From ZC4RG30 sp039932715 (GTDB lineage Bacteria > Pseudomonadota > Gammaproteobacteria > Steroidobacterales > Steroidobacteraceae): a stretch of DNA of 64,000 nt. Under the pieces are notes generated by a model that made no database searches, was not told the DNA's origin, and worked only from the letters and a program-made list of their open reading frames with translations. This document shows, piece after piece, positions 1-9,566 of this stretch; the stretch's first letter is position 1; every line of letters starts with the position of its first letter. Both the position numbers and the translations under genes were made by a program. The stretch spans positions 62,001-126,000 of the forward strand of contig JBDTPN010000003.1 in assembly GCA_039932715.1 (NCBI GenBank), written 5' to 3'.

Positions 1-1
1 G

Positions 2-841
2 GGATGGGGCTTTCCTGTTACCGCTGACCAGATGCACCAGTTGGCAACGGACATGGGCGAGAGCACCTTGTTCGCGCGTACCGGTGGCGCACCTTCACTC
101 GCGGTGGGCATGGCCAGCATATTCGGCTCGGCCTTTGGCAAGCACCTGCTGGGAATCTGGTACCACTTCGCCATCATGTTCGAGGCCGTGTTCATTCTGA
201 CCACTGTGGATGCAGGCACGCGCGTGGGCAGGTTCATGCTGCAGGATGCGATGGGACAGTTCTGGAAGCCCATGGGCCGGACCTCGTGGTATCCATCCGT
301 GATCTTTTCGAGCACGATTATCGTGGCGGCCTGGGGGTATTTCCTCTATGTCGGTGTGGTGGATCCCAATGGCGGCATCAACATCCTGTGGCCATTGTTC
401 GGCATCGCCAACCAGATGCTGGCGGCCATTGCCCTGGCCGTGGCCACGGGCATCCTGGTCAAGAGTGCGCGACTCAAACATGTGTGGGTAACGGCCGTGC
501 CGCTGGCCTGGATAGTGATCGTGACCACTACGGCTGCATGGCAGAAGACGTTCAGCACCGACGTCAAGCTGGGCTTCTTTGCTGCCGCCAATGACATGGC
601 CGCCAAGCTGGCCGCCGGCACTTTGACCCCTGACCGTGCGTCGGTCGCACCCACGCTGATTCTCAACCAGCGCCTGGATGGCTACCTGACAGTGTTCTTC
701 ACCCTGCTGATGTGGGTGGTGATACTGGAGATGGTGCGCATCAGCAGCCGCTCGCTGCGCGGGCTGCCGGTGCCGCCCAATTCCGAAGCGCCCTACACTG
801 CAACGCGACTGGATGCGACGGCATTGTCGCGCGCGCATTGA
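2..841 (+). CDS. cstA: Carbon starvation protein CstA, C-terminal part (cut by window start)
   Basis: C-terminal 279 residues of a CstA-type peptide/pyruvate permease; the reading frame is open from base 2, so the 5' end lies outside the window. Several hydrophobic membrane segments are visible, and the phrases TVDAGTRVGRFMLQD and NILWPLFGIANQMLAA are typical of the CstA core. Family role: an inner-membrane transporter induced in carbon starvation. The stop codon shares one base with the start of the following ybdD-like gene (TGATG), the same pairing as cstA-ybdD in E. coli, so the two are almost certainly co-translated. Confidence 0.93.
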   Translation, partial: GWGFPVTADQMHQLATDMGESTLFARTGGAPSLAVGMASIFGSAFGKHLLGIWYHFAIMFEAVFILTTVDAGTRVGRFMLQDAMGQFWKPMGRTSWYPSVIFSSTIIVAAWGYFLYVGVVDPNGGINILWPLFGIANQMLAAIALAVATGILVKSARLKHVWVTAVPLAWIVIVTTTAAWQKTFSTDVKLGFFAAANDMAAKLAAGTLTPDRASVAPTLILNQRLDGYLTVFFTLLMWVVILEMVRISSRSLRGLPVPPNSEAPYTATRLDATALSRAH

Positions 842-1020
842 TGAAGCAGTTCCTCGCCTCGGGATTCAACCTGCTGCGCGGCGTGACCGGCGATGACGCC
901 TATGAGAAATACCTGGCGCACCAGCAGCGCACCAGTCCTGACGAGGTGCCGATGACCGCCTCCGATTTCTTTCGCGCGCAGCTGGACCAGAAGTGGAACT
1001 GCGTCAGCGGCTGCTGCTGA
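841..1020 (+). CDS. ybdD: YbdD/YjiX family small protein (DUF466)
   Basis: A 59-residue protein starting with ATG inside the TGATG overlap with cstA. It has the family look: a short hydrophobic-basic start (MKQFLASGFNLLRGVTGDDA), then YEKYLAHQ and a C-terminal cysteine-containing end. YbdD/YjiX proteins accompany CstA and BtsT transporters and are thought to be needed for their transport activity; the exact mechanism is not shown here. The 3' end overlaps the next gene by 28 bases. Confidence 0.85.
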   Translation: MKQFLASGFNLLRGVTGDDAYEKYLAHQQRTSPDEVPMTASDFFRAQLDQKWNCVSGCC

Positions 1021-2465
1021 ACAGCTTTCAGGCGGTCATTGTTGTTGCGTGCGTGGCCGCGCGCACGGTGTACGCAGCCACTTCCGCGGCGCTGCCCGAG
1101 CTTGGCAGGCTGCAGTCCGCCGGCGCTGCGGTGTCGGCGGTGGTGTGGGATCTTGATTCGGGCAAACCCATTGCTGAACTGGATCCCGCAACACAGCTCA
1201 CACCCGCTTCGCTGAGCAAGATCTTCGTGGCTGCCGCGGCGCTGGACACCTTTGCGCCAGACACCACCTTCGTCACGGAACTGCATGCTGCGACCCTGCC
1301 GCGCAATGGCACGCTGGAGGGGGATCTGGTACTGCGTGGCAGTGGCGATGCGACGCTCGACGAACAGGGGCTGTGGTCGCTGGGCGCGCAGCTGCGCAGC
1401 ATGGGCGTGCGCAACATTGCCGGGCGCCTGCTGGTGGAGCGCGCGCCCTTCGGCGAACTGGAGTGCGCAACGATTGATCGTTGTGCCGCCCAGCAAGGCA
1501 GCAACCGCGCCTTCAACGCGGTGCCCAGCGCCATTGGCGTCAACTATGGCAGCTGGTGCCTGGCCATACGGCCCACGCGTCCGGGCCAGCCGGCACTGCT
1601 GCGCAGCTGCGGGGTGGGCCAGCTGCCCATCCCCCTCCAGGGCCAGGTCATGACTACCGTGGTCAACACCGGCCAGAACCTGCAGGTGGAACGCAGCACT
1701 TCGGGCGATGGCGATCGCCTGGTCGTGGGCGGTTCAATAGCGGCAGGGCCGGAGGCACAGGTGCATCGCGCCATGTCGGATCCGGCAACTGCAACCGGCC
1801 TGCTGCTGCAATCGGTGTTGACGCAACTGGGCATCACCGTGTCGGGAAAAACCGAGGCTGTTGCCGGCACGGTAGCCACCGCCTCGCAGCTGCTGGCCAG
1901 CACGGAAGGCCTGCAGCTTCAGGAGCAGGTGGGCCGGATGATGCGCTATTCGAACAACTACATTGCCGATGTGCTGACCATGGACATCGCCCTCAAGCGC
2001 GGCATGGCGCCGCGCACGCTGGCCGAAGCCGCGCAGCTGCTGGTGCCTAAGGATATTTCCATCACACCTGGTTCCGCGACGCCTGCGTTGCTGGCAAGCG
2101 GCAGTGGCCTGACCACAGAGAGTCGCGTATCGGCGCGCAATCTGGTGGACGTGCTCACGCATGCGTTCCGCGATGCGCGACACTTTCCGGTGTTTTACGG
2201 ATCACTGGTGGTGCCGGCCGACGCACCCTTTGCCTTTCTGCAGGGTGGCAATGCAGATTGGCAGCAACGGGTCGCCCTCAAGAGTGGGACGCTGAGCTCG
2301 CCCTACCCGGTGCTTGGCCTGGCCGGCTACCTGCGCAAGAAGTCCGGAGGCTGGATGGCGTTTGCCGCCATCATCAACGGCACGCCGCGGCTGCGGGAGC
2401 TGCCGACTGAACGGTCGCTGCGCGCACTGCGCACCGACCTGGAATCCATCCTCGAAACGTATTGA
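993..2465 (+). CDS. dacB: D-alanyl-D-alanine carboxypeptidase/endopeptidase (PBP4 type)
   Basis: A 490-residue peptidase S13 protein. It starts with GTG inside the 3' end of the ybdD-like gene. An N-terminal hydrophobic stretch ending near ARTVYA looks like a signal peptide. The three penicillin-binding motifs are visible: SLSK at about residues 73-76 (nucleophile serine), SNN near 320 (YSNNYIADVL) and KSG near 430 (ALKSGTLS). Length matches E. coli DacB (477). The enzyme acts in the periplasm on peptidoglycan cross-links and stem peptides. It is convergent with serS, with only 24 bases between the stops and no clear terminator. Confidence 0.9.
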   Translation: MELRQRLLLNSFQAVIVVACVAARTVYAATSAALPELGRLQSAGAAVSAVVWDLDSGKPIAELDPATQLTPASLSKIFVAAAALDTFAPDTTFVTELHAATLPRNGTLEGDLVLRGSGDATLDEQGLWSLGAQLRSMGVRNIAGRLLVERAPFGELECATIDRCAAQQGSNRAFNAVPSAIGVNYGSWCLAIRPTRPGQPALLRSCGVGQLPIPLQGQVMTTVVNTGQNLQVERSTSGDGDRLVVGGSIAAGPEAQVHRAMSDPATATGLLLQSVLTQLGITVSGKTEAVAGTVATASQLLASTEGLQLQEQVGRMMRYSNNYIADVLTMDIALKRGMAPRTLAEAAQLLVPKDISITPGSATPALLASGSGLTTESRVSARNLVDVLTHAFRDARHFPVFYGSLVVPADAPFAFLQGGNADWQQRVALKSGTLSSPYPVLGLAGYLRKKSGGWMAFAAIINGTPRLRELPTERSLRALRTDLESILETY

Positions 2466-2489
2466 ACTGTGGTGCCTGCGTCGCGGGAC

Positions 2490-3770
<1,281 letters not shown>

Positions 3771-3798
3771 GGCGTAAATGCTACCAGCTGACCCGGGC

Positions 3799-5079
3799 CT
3801 ACGGCTTGGGATTGCGCTGTCGGCGCGTCAAAGCCTCGGCAATACGGATTTCAAAGCCGCGATCAACCGGCTCGTAATAGCGGCGATCGGGCATTTCGTC
3901 TGGAAAATAGCGCTCGCCGGCCGCATGGGCATCCGGCTCGTCATGCGCATAACGATAGCCCGCGCCATGCCCCAGCTCACGCATCAGTCGGGTGGGTGCA
4001 TTGCGAAAGCGCGCCGGCACTTCGAGGGATCCAAACTGCGCCACATCCGCGCGTGCGGCATCGAATGCCTTGTACACCGCATTGCTCTTGGCAGCCACGG
4101 CCAGGAACACTACGCATTGTGCCAACGCCAATTCGCCTTCCGGGGAGCCCATGCGTTCGAAAGCCTCCCAGGCCTCCAGTGCCATGGGCAGTGCGCGCGG
4201 ATCGGCAAGACCAATATCCTCCACCGCCATGCGCGTGATGCGGCGCGCCAGGTACACCGGATCGCAGCCGCCGTCGAGCATTCGTGCCAGCCAGTAAAGC
4301 GCAGCATCCGGATCACTGCCGCGCACCGCCTTGTGCAGGGCCGAGATGTGGTCGTAGAACTGATCGCCGCCCTTGTCGAAGCGGGCGCGCGTTCCCGAGG
4401 CCAGCTCTGTGATATGCGCGGCGCTGATAATCCCGTCATCCGCAAGATCCGCCACGGTCTCCAGCATCGACAATGCGCGGCGCGCATCTCCATCTGCACC
4501 TGCCGCCAGCGCCCGAAGCGCGTCGTCATCGATACTCAGGTTTCTTGCACCCAGGCCACGTTCGGTATCCGTCAGGGCGCGGCGTAACAAGGTTTCGATA
4601 TCCGCTGCCCCCAAAGCCTTGAGCACGTAGACCCTTGCGCGCGACAACAACGCACCGATGACTTCGAACGAAGGGTTCTCGGTGGTTGCACCGATGAACA
4701 CAATGGTCCCGTCCTCTACAAAGGGCAGGAAGAGGTCCTGCTGTGCCTTGTTAAAGCGATGCACTTCGTCGAGGAACAACAGCGTTGCGCGGCCGCGTTC
4801 GCGGCTGGCGCGCGCGGTCTCGACTGCGGCGCGTATTTCCTTGACCCCGGAGGTCACGGCCGACAGCGCAATGAATTCTGCGTCCATTGTCGAGGCGATG
4901 ATGCGCGCCAGTGTGGTTTTGCCGGTGCCGGGGGGGCCCCACAGAATCATTGAATGCGGTTGTCCGCGATCCAGCGCAGCGCGCAGGGCCTTGCCCTGCC
5001 CCACCAGGTGGGCCTGCCCTGCGAACGCCCCTATAGTGCGCGGCCGCATGCGGTCCGCCAGCGGGCGCAGCAGGCTCAC
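3799..5079 (-). CDS. rarA: Replication-associated recombination protein A (AAA+ ATPase)
   Basis: A 426-residue RarA/MgsA/WRNIP1-family ATPase that acts at stalled replication forks. Walker A is WGPPGTGKTTLA, Walker B and its neighbour LFLDEVHRFNKAQQD, and sensor 1 is GATTENPSF. The GTG start at 5079 was chosen because the protein then begins SLLRPLADRMRPRTI, in line with family N-termini, and because GTGA overlaps the stop of the VanZ-like gene. The longer open frame to 5355 runs antisense-like through the upstream gene and is not plausible coding. Forms a tightly overlapping set with vanZ-like, lolA and ftsK. Confidence 0.93.
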   Translation of the reverse strand: MSLLRPLADRMRPRTIGAFAGQAHLVGQGKALRAALDRGQPHSMILWGPPGTGKTTLARIIASTMDAEFIALSAVTSGVKEIRAAVETARASRERGRATLLFLDEVHRFNKAQQDLFLPFVEDGTIVFIGATTENPSFEVIGALLSRARVYVLKALGAADIETLLRRALTDTERGLGARNLSIDDDALRALAAGADGDARRALSMLETVADLADDGIISAAHITELASGTRARFDKGGDQFYDHISALHKAVRGSDPDAALYWLARMLDGGCDPVYLARRITRMAVEDIGLADPRALPMALEAWEAFERMGSPEGELALAQCVVFLAVAAKSNAVYKAFDAARADVAQFGSLEVPARFRNAPTRLMRELGHGAGYRYAHDEPDAHAAGERYFPDEMPDRRYYEPVDRGFEIRIAEALTRRQRNPKP

Positions 5080-5480
5080 GCAAGCACTCGCCTGAACAAG
5101 GACTCGATGAATCCAGGCCAACGACCCAATGCAGTTGCCGCCAGTGCAACCCCGACAACGGTGCCAATGAAATCGGCGAGCAGGTCCGCCCATTCCGCGT
5201 GGCGCCCCATTTGCATGGCCTCCTGGGCCAGCTCGATCAATCCGCCGAATGCCGTCAAGGCAACAACCAGCCACAGGAAGTGGCGTCGCTGGATGCTGCC
5301 GCCCAGACAGAACGCCAGTGCGACATAGGACGATGCGTGTATGAGCTTGTCCCATGTCCCGATGTCGGGCATGTCACGCGCCGGCATCAGGCAGGTCACG
5401 GTTATGAAGGCGGCGATGAAGAGGGCCAGGCAGATCCACAGGCGCGGATACTGCAGCCCGGGTCGAATGATTCCACTCAC
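5076..5480 (-). CDS. VanZ-like membrane protein
   Basis: A 134-residue inner-membrane protein with about four hydrophobic segments. The phrases DKLIHASSYVALAFCLGG and GGLIELAQEAMQMGRHAEWA, then DLLADFIGTVVGVAL, carry the conserved D/E and helix pattern of the VanZ family (named for a teicoplanin-resistance protein, but usually of unknown function). It starts with GTG overlapping the lolA stop (GTGA) and its own stop overlaps the rarA start (GTGA). It is an extra gene within the otherwise conserved lolA-rarA pair. No resistance role should be inferred. Confidence 0.8.
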   Translation of the reverse strand: MSGIIRPGLQYPRLWICLALFIAAFITVTCLMPARDMPDIGTWDKLIHASSYVALAFCLGGSIQRRHFLWLVVALTAFGGLIELAQEAMQMGRHAEWADLLADFIGTVVGVALAATALGRWPGFIESLFRRVLA

Positions 5481-6181
5481 GGTGGCAGGGGCTTGCCGAT
5501 CACGTCTGTGCCCATCGGCGGCTGGAACCTGACTTCAGAGGGATCGACCACGGGATTGCGCTGCACGTCGGTGAACTGCAGGTTCGAGCGCTGCGCCAGC
5601 TTGTCGACGATTTCCAGTCGCAGCAGTTCACGATCGCGAAAGCCGAAGCGGGCCTCGCGAAAATCCGATGACTTGTCCCTGGGAACGACTACCACCCAGT
5701 CCAGATCATCATGCCGGCCGTCGCTGCGCACCTCGAAGGCCTCGTTAAGACCCGCGCCACCTGCCAGCAGCATGGCGGGGGATTGGGGCATGGCCTGCGA
5801 CAGGGGCTTTACTGTGGCCTGCTCCAGGTCGCGATCGTAGAACCACAGGTTGCGCCCGTCGGCGACCAGCAACTGGGCTGCAGCGCTTGCACCCGCGGGC
5901 GCGGACTCCCACCGAAAGCGCCCGGGACGAACCACAATGAACCGGCCACTGCCTTCACCGACCTTGCGGCCGCGTGCGTCCGTGACGCTTTGCTGGAACT
6001 TTGCTGACCAGGTAGTGAGCCCGTCGAGATAGCGATCCAGCGCAGTGTGTGTGGCCGCTGCAACCGCAGGTACTGCGGCTGTGGCAGCGTAGGCTCGCAG
6101 GCAAAGAATCGGCGTCAGCGCCAGGGAAATTCCCAGGGCGAAAGCCAGTGCCCTGCCAACGCCCGCATATGGCTTATTCAT
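5477..6181 (-). CDS. lolA: Outer-membrane lipoprotein carrier protein LolA
   Basis: A 234-residue periplasmic carrier that moves lipoproteins from LolCDE to LolB. An N-terminal signal peptide (about 33 residues, ending ...LRAYA) is followed by a typical LolA core: LTTWSAKFQQSV, GRFIVVRPGRFRWE, LLVADGRNLWFYD and DLEQATVKPLSQAM. The ATG at 6181 was chosen because it gives the signal peptide directly and overlaps the ftsK stop by 8 bases. Translationally coupled to ftsK upstream and the VanZ-like gene downstream. Confidence 0.93.
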   Translation of the reverse strand: MNKPYAGVGRALAFALGISLALTPILCLRAYAATAAVPAVAAATHTALDRYLDGLTTWSAKFQQSVTDARGRKVGEGSGRFIVVRPGRFRWESAPAGASAAAQLLVADGRNLWFYDRDLEQATVKPLSQAMPQSPAMLLAGGAGLNEAFEVRSDGRHDDLDWVVVVPRDKSSDFREARFGFRDRELLRLEIVDKLAQRSNLQFTDVQRNPVVDPSEVRFQPPMGTDVIGKPLPP

Positions 6182-8504
6182 TGCCACCTGGGGCGGGAGC
6201 CAGGACTTCGCGCGACCCATTGGTCTGCAACGAGCCCACCACGCCTGCGGCTTCCATGGCTTCCAGCAGGCGCGCTGCGCGGTTGTAGCCAATCTTGAGG
6301 CGCCGCTGCACGTAGGAAATGGACGGTTTGCGCTCCTGCACCACGATCTTCACGGCCTCGTCGTACAGCGCATCCTGTTCTGCGTCGCCACCCAGAATGG
6401 CCACGGCCTCGTCTTCACCACTGATGCCGGCCAATGCGTAGGCCGGACCGGTCAGCACTTCTTCCAGGTAATCCGGCGCACCGTTCTTCTTGAGCGCATC
6501 GACCACGCGATGCACTTCTTCATCGGACACGAAGGCACCGTGCACGCGCGTCGGCACCGAGGTTCCTGGTGGCAGATACAGCATGTCGCCATGGCCCAGC
6601 AGCGACTCGGCGCCGCCCTGGTCAAGGATGGTCCGTGAATCGACCTTGGCCGATACCTGGAAGGCAATGCGCGTGGGAATATTGGCCTTGATGAGACCGG
6701 TGATCACGTCCACCGAGGGGCGCTGCGTGGCAAGGATGAGATGAATGCCGGATGCGCGGGCCTTTTGCGCCAGCCGGGCAATCAACTCCTCGACCTTCTT
6801 GCCGACGATCATCATCAGATCGGCCAGTTCGTCAATGATGACAACGATGTAGGGCAAGGGCCCCAGATCCGGAATAGTGCGCTGATCGAAGGTCGGATCC
6901 ACTGACGCGCGCTGCATCATCACCAGATCCTTGATGGGCTTGCCCTGGTCAATGGCATCCTTGACCTTGCGGTTGTAGCCGGCGATGTTGCGCACACCCA
7001 GCGCCGACATCAGTGCATAGCGCCGTTCCATCTCCGCCACCGACCAGCGCAGCGCATTGGCCGCGTGCTTCATGTCGGTGACCACAGGCGCCAGCAGGTG
7101 CGGAATGCCTTCGTATACCGACAGCTCCAGCATCTTGGGATCGATCATGATCAGGCGCACATGCTCGGCCGTGCTCTTATAGAGCAGGGACAGCACCATC
7201 GCATTGATGCCCACGGACTTTCCCGAGCCGGTGGTGCCGGCAATCAAGAGGTGCGGCATGCGCGCCAGATCGGCGACCACGGGGTTGCCGGAAATATCTT
7301 TGCCCAGTGCCAGCGCCAACGGCGAGGCCACCTCTTCATAGGAGCGCGACTTGATGATTTCGCCCAGCGTGACCATCTCGCGTTTTTCGTTGGGGATCTC
7401 CAGGCCCATCACCGATTTGCCTGGGATCACTTCGACAATGCGCACGCTGACGGCCGAAAGCGCACGGGCAAGATCCTTTGCCAGGCTTGAAATCTGGCTG
7501 ACCTTGACTCCGGGCGCGGGCCGCATTTCGAACCGCGTTATCACCGGACCCGGATGCACGGCCACCACTTCGACCTCGACGCCGAAATCCTTGAGCTTGA
7601 TTTCCACCAGCCGCGACATGGCCTCAAGGGCTTCGTCCGAATAGGTCGCAACCCGTTCGGGCGGATCATCCAGAAGATTGAGCGGCGGCAACCCACCGGA
7701 CTTGGGCGCATCAAACAGTGGAACCTGGCGTTCCTTCTCAACCCGCGAGCTCTTTTCCACCGGTGCTGCCGGCTGCTCGATCACCGGCGCCACGCGAACG
7801 CTGGTTTTCTTCTGCTGTTCCTGGCGCACGGAATCTGTCCGCACGCGTTTGCGTTCCTTGCCGTCGGCAACTTCGCGACGCGTGGACACCCGCTCGCGAA
7901 CCCACGCCACGCCCAGCCAGAAATATTTGCCGATCGCGTCCATCACCGACAGCCACGAAACATGGAAGCCGATGGCTGCGCCGGCCATCCAGGCTGCCAG
8001 CAACAGCAAAGTGGCGCCCAAAGGTCGCATGGCGCCAGCCAATCCACCCCCGACCACCTTGCCCAGTACGCCGCCGGCCGATTCGCGCAGCACTCCGGGA
8101 TCCCAGTGCAGGGTAGCAAGGCCACAACTGGCTGCCAGCAGCAGCACGAACCCTCCCATACGCACGGCGACATTGGCGCGCGACGCGGGCTCCATGGCAT
8201 CCAGGCGGTTACGGAAGGTCAGCCAGGCCGCCACCAACAACAGGACGGGAAACAGGAATGCGGGTCGACCAAAGAGGAACAGCAGGATGTCCGCCAGGCG
8301 CGCGCCAAAGGGTCCGATGCGGTTCTGCACCGGCTCGCCGCTGCCGGAGTAGGAAAAGCCCGGGTCCTGGGCATGAAAGCTGAACAAGGCAGTCAGCAGC
8401 ACCAGCGCCAGCACCGCGAGTAATATCGCGGCGCTTTCGCGCAAGGCCTTGCGCACCGCCTGGGTAAAGCGGGCACTGCCGGACAGGGATGATGTCTGAC
8501 TCAA
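6174..8504 (-). CDS. ftsK: DNA translocase FtsK
   Basis: A 776-residue FtsK/SpoIIIE ATPase that pumps chromosome termini across the septum and activates XerCD recombination. The N-terminus has about four membrane segments (residues ~20-180), followed by a short linker rich in charged residues, much shorter than in E. coli. The motor domain shows Walker A GTTGSGKSVGINAM, Walker B YIVVIIDELADLMM, and a C-terminal winged-helix gamma domain (SISYVQRRLKIGYNRAARLL) that reads KOPS sites. The start is TTG (8504). It is divergent from trxB across 96 bases. Confidence 0.95.
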   Translation of the reverse strand: MSQTSSLSGSARFTQAVRKALRESAAILLAVLALVLLTALFSFHAQDPGFSYSGSGEPVQNRIGPFGARLADILLFLFGRPAFLFPVLLLVAAWLTFRNRLDAMEPASRANVAVRMGGFVLLLAASCGLATLHWDPGVLRESAGGVLGKVVGGGLAGAMRPLGATLLLLAAWMAGAAIGFHVSWLSVMDAIGKYFWLGVAWVRERVSTRREVADGKERKRVRTDSVRQEQQKKTSVRVAPVIEQPAAPVEKSSRVEKERQVPLFDAPKSGGLPPLNLLDDPPERVATYSDEALEAMSRLVEIKLKDFGVEVEVVAVHPGPVITRFEMRPAPGVKVSQISSLAKDLARALSAVSVRIVEVIPGKSVMGLEIPNEKREMVTLGEIIKSRSYEEVASPLALALGKDISGNPVVADLARMPHLLIAGTTGSGKSVGINAMVLSLLYKSTAEHVRLIMIDPKMLELSVYEGIPHLLAPVVTDMKHAANALRWSVAEMERRYALMSALGVRNIAGYNRKVKDAIDQGKPIKDLVMMQRASVDPTFDQRTIPDLGPLPYIVVIIDELADLMMIVGKKVEELIARLAQKARASGIHLILATQRPSVDVITGLIKANIPTRIAFQVSAKVDSRTILDQGGAESLLGHGDMLYLPPGTSVPTRVHGAFVSDEEVHRVVDALKKNGAPDYLEEVLTGPAYALAGISGEDEAVAILGGDAEQDALYDEAVKIVVQERKPSISYVQRRLKIGYNRAARLLEAMEAAGVVGSLQTNGSREVLAPAPGGNE

Positions 8505-8546
8505 GCCTTGAAGATCTCTCGTATTAGGCGCCAGGCCGCAGCGCGC

Positions 8547-8579
8547 GGCACAATATATGGATATGTGCCGACCACATAT
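8547..8579. promoter_or_regulatory. Overlapping inverted repeats in the ftsK/trxB intergenic region
   Basis: Two overlapping inverted repeats: GGCACA-N11-TGTGCC (8547-8569) and ATATGTG-N5-CACATAT (8561-8579), the second perfect over 7-base arms. They sit 21 bases before the trxB ATG and between the divergent starts of ftsK and trxB. This could be an operator or a hairpin in the trxB leader. No named regulator is assigned. Confidence 0.4.
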
Positions 8580-8600
8580 CTTTCCGCAGGAAAATTATAC

Positions 8601-9566
8601 ATGACCGAGAACACCCACAGCCGCCTGATCATCCTTGGCTCCGGCCCTGCCGGTTACAGCGCCGCAGTGTATGCCGCGCGGGCCAATCGCTCACCGCTGC
8701 TCATCACCGGCCTCGAACAGGGCGGCCAATTGATGACCACCACCGACGTAGACAACTGGCCCGGCGACGTGGAAGGCCTGCAGGGCCCTGCCCTCATGGA
8801 ACGCATGCGCGAGCATGCCGAAAGGTTTCATACGCGCCTGGTCAACGACGAGATCCATACGGTCACGTTGACGCAACGTCCGTTTCTTCTGCAAGGCGAC
8901 CTGGGCAGCTATACCTGCGATTCGCTGATCATCGCCACCGGCGCTGCGGCCAAGTACCTGGGCCTGCCGTCAGAAGACGCATTCAAGGGCAAGGGGGTAT
9001 CGGCCTGTGCAACCTGCGATGGATTCTTCTTCCGCAAGCAGAAGGTCGCAGTGATTGGCGGCGGCAACACTGCCGTGGAAGAAGCGCTGTATCTGTCGAA
9101 CATCACCGACCATGTCACGCTGGTGCATCGTCGCGACAAGCTGCGCAGCGAGAAGATACTGCAGGACCGGCTGCTGGCGCGGGTGGCAGAAGGCAAGGTC
9201 ACGATTCGCTGGAATCATGAAGTGGACGAGATCCTGGGCGATGACAGCGGGGTCACCGGGCTGCGCATCCGCTCCACCGATGGCAAGGCCAGCACCGACA
9301 CGTTGGCACTGACCGGCGTGTTTGTCGCCATCGGCCATACACCCAACACCAGCCTGTTTGTCGACCAGCTGGCCATGAAGGGCGGCTATCTGCAGGTGCA
9401 GGGTGGCAACGCGGGCAATGCCACTGCCACCAGCATTCCCGGCGTATTCGCCGCTGGCGACGTTGCCGATTCGGTGTATCGCCAGGCCATCACCTCGGCC
9501 GGATCCGGCTGCATGGCGGCGCTGGATGCCGATAAATACCTCGAGTCCGTGGACTCCGGTCACTGA
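8601..9566 (+). CDS. trxB: Thioredoxin reductase
   Basis: A 321-residue FAD/NADPH enzyme that reduces thioredoxin in the cytoplasm. The FAD-binding motif GSGPAGYSAAVYAARAN is near the N-terminus, the redox-active site is CATC (SACATCDGFFF) and the NADPH motif GGGNTAVEEALYLS follows; the C-terminal FAD motif is GVFAAGDVADSVYRQA. The ATG at 8601 (MTENTHSRLI) was preferred over an upstream in-frame codon because it gives the usual N-terminus and follows an AGGA. It is followed by a FemAB-like gene that seems translationally coupled. Confidence 0.97.
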   Translation: MTENTHSRLIILGSGPAGYSAAVYAARANRSPLLITGLEQGGQLMTTTDVDNWPGDVEGLQGPALMERMREHAERFHTRLVNDEIHTVTLTQRPFLLQGDLGSYTCDSLIIATGAAAKYLGLPSEDAFKGKGVSACATCDGFFFRKQKVAVIGGGNTAVEEALYLSNITDHVTLVHRRDKLRSEKILQDRLLARVAEGKVTIRWNHEVDEILGDDSGVTGLRIRSTDGKASTDTLALTGVFVAIGHTPNTSLFVDQLAMKGGYLQVQGGNAGNATATSIPGVFAAGDVADSVYRQAITSAGSGCMAALDADKYLESVDSGH

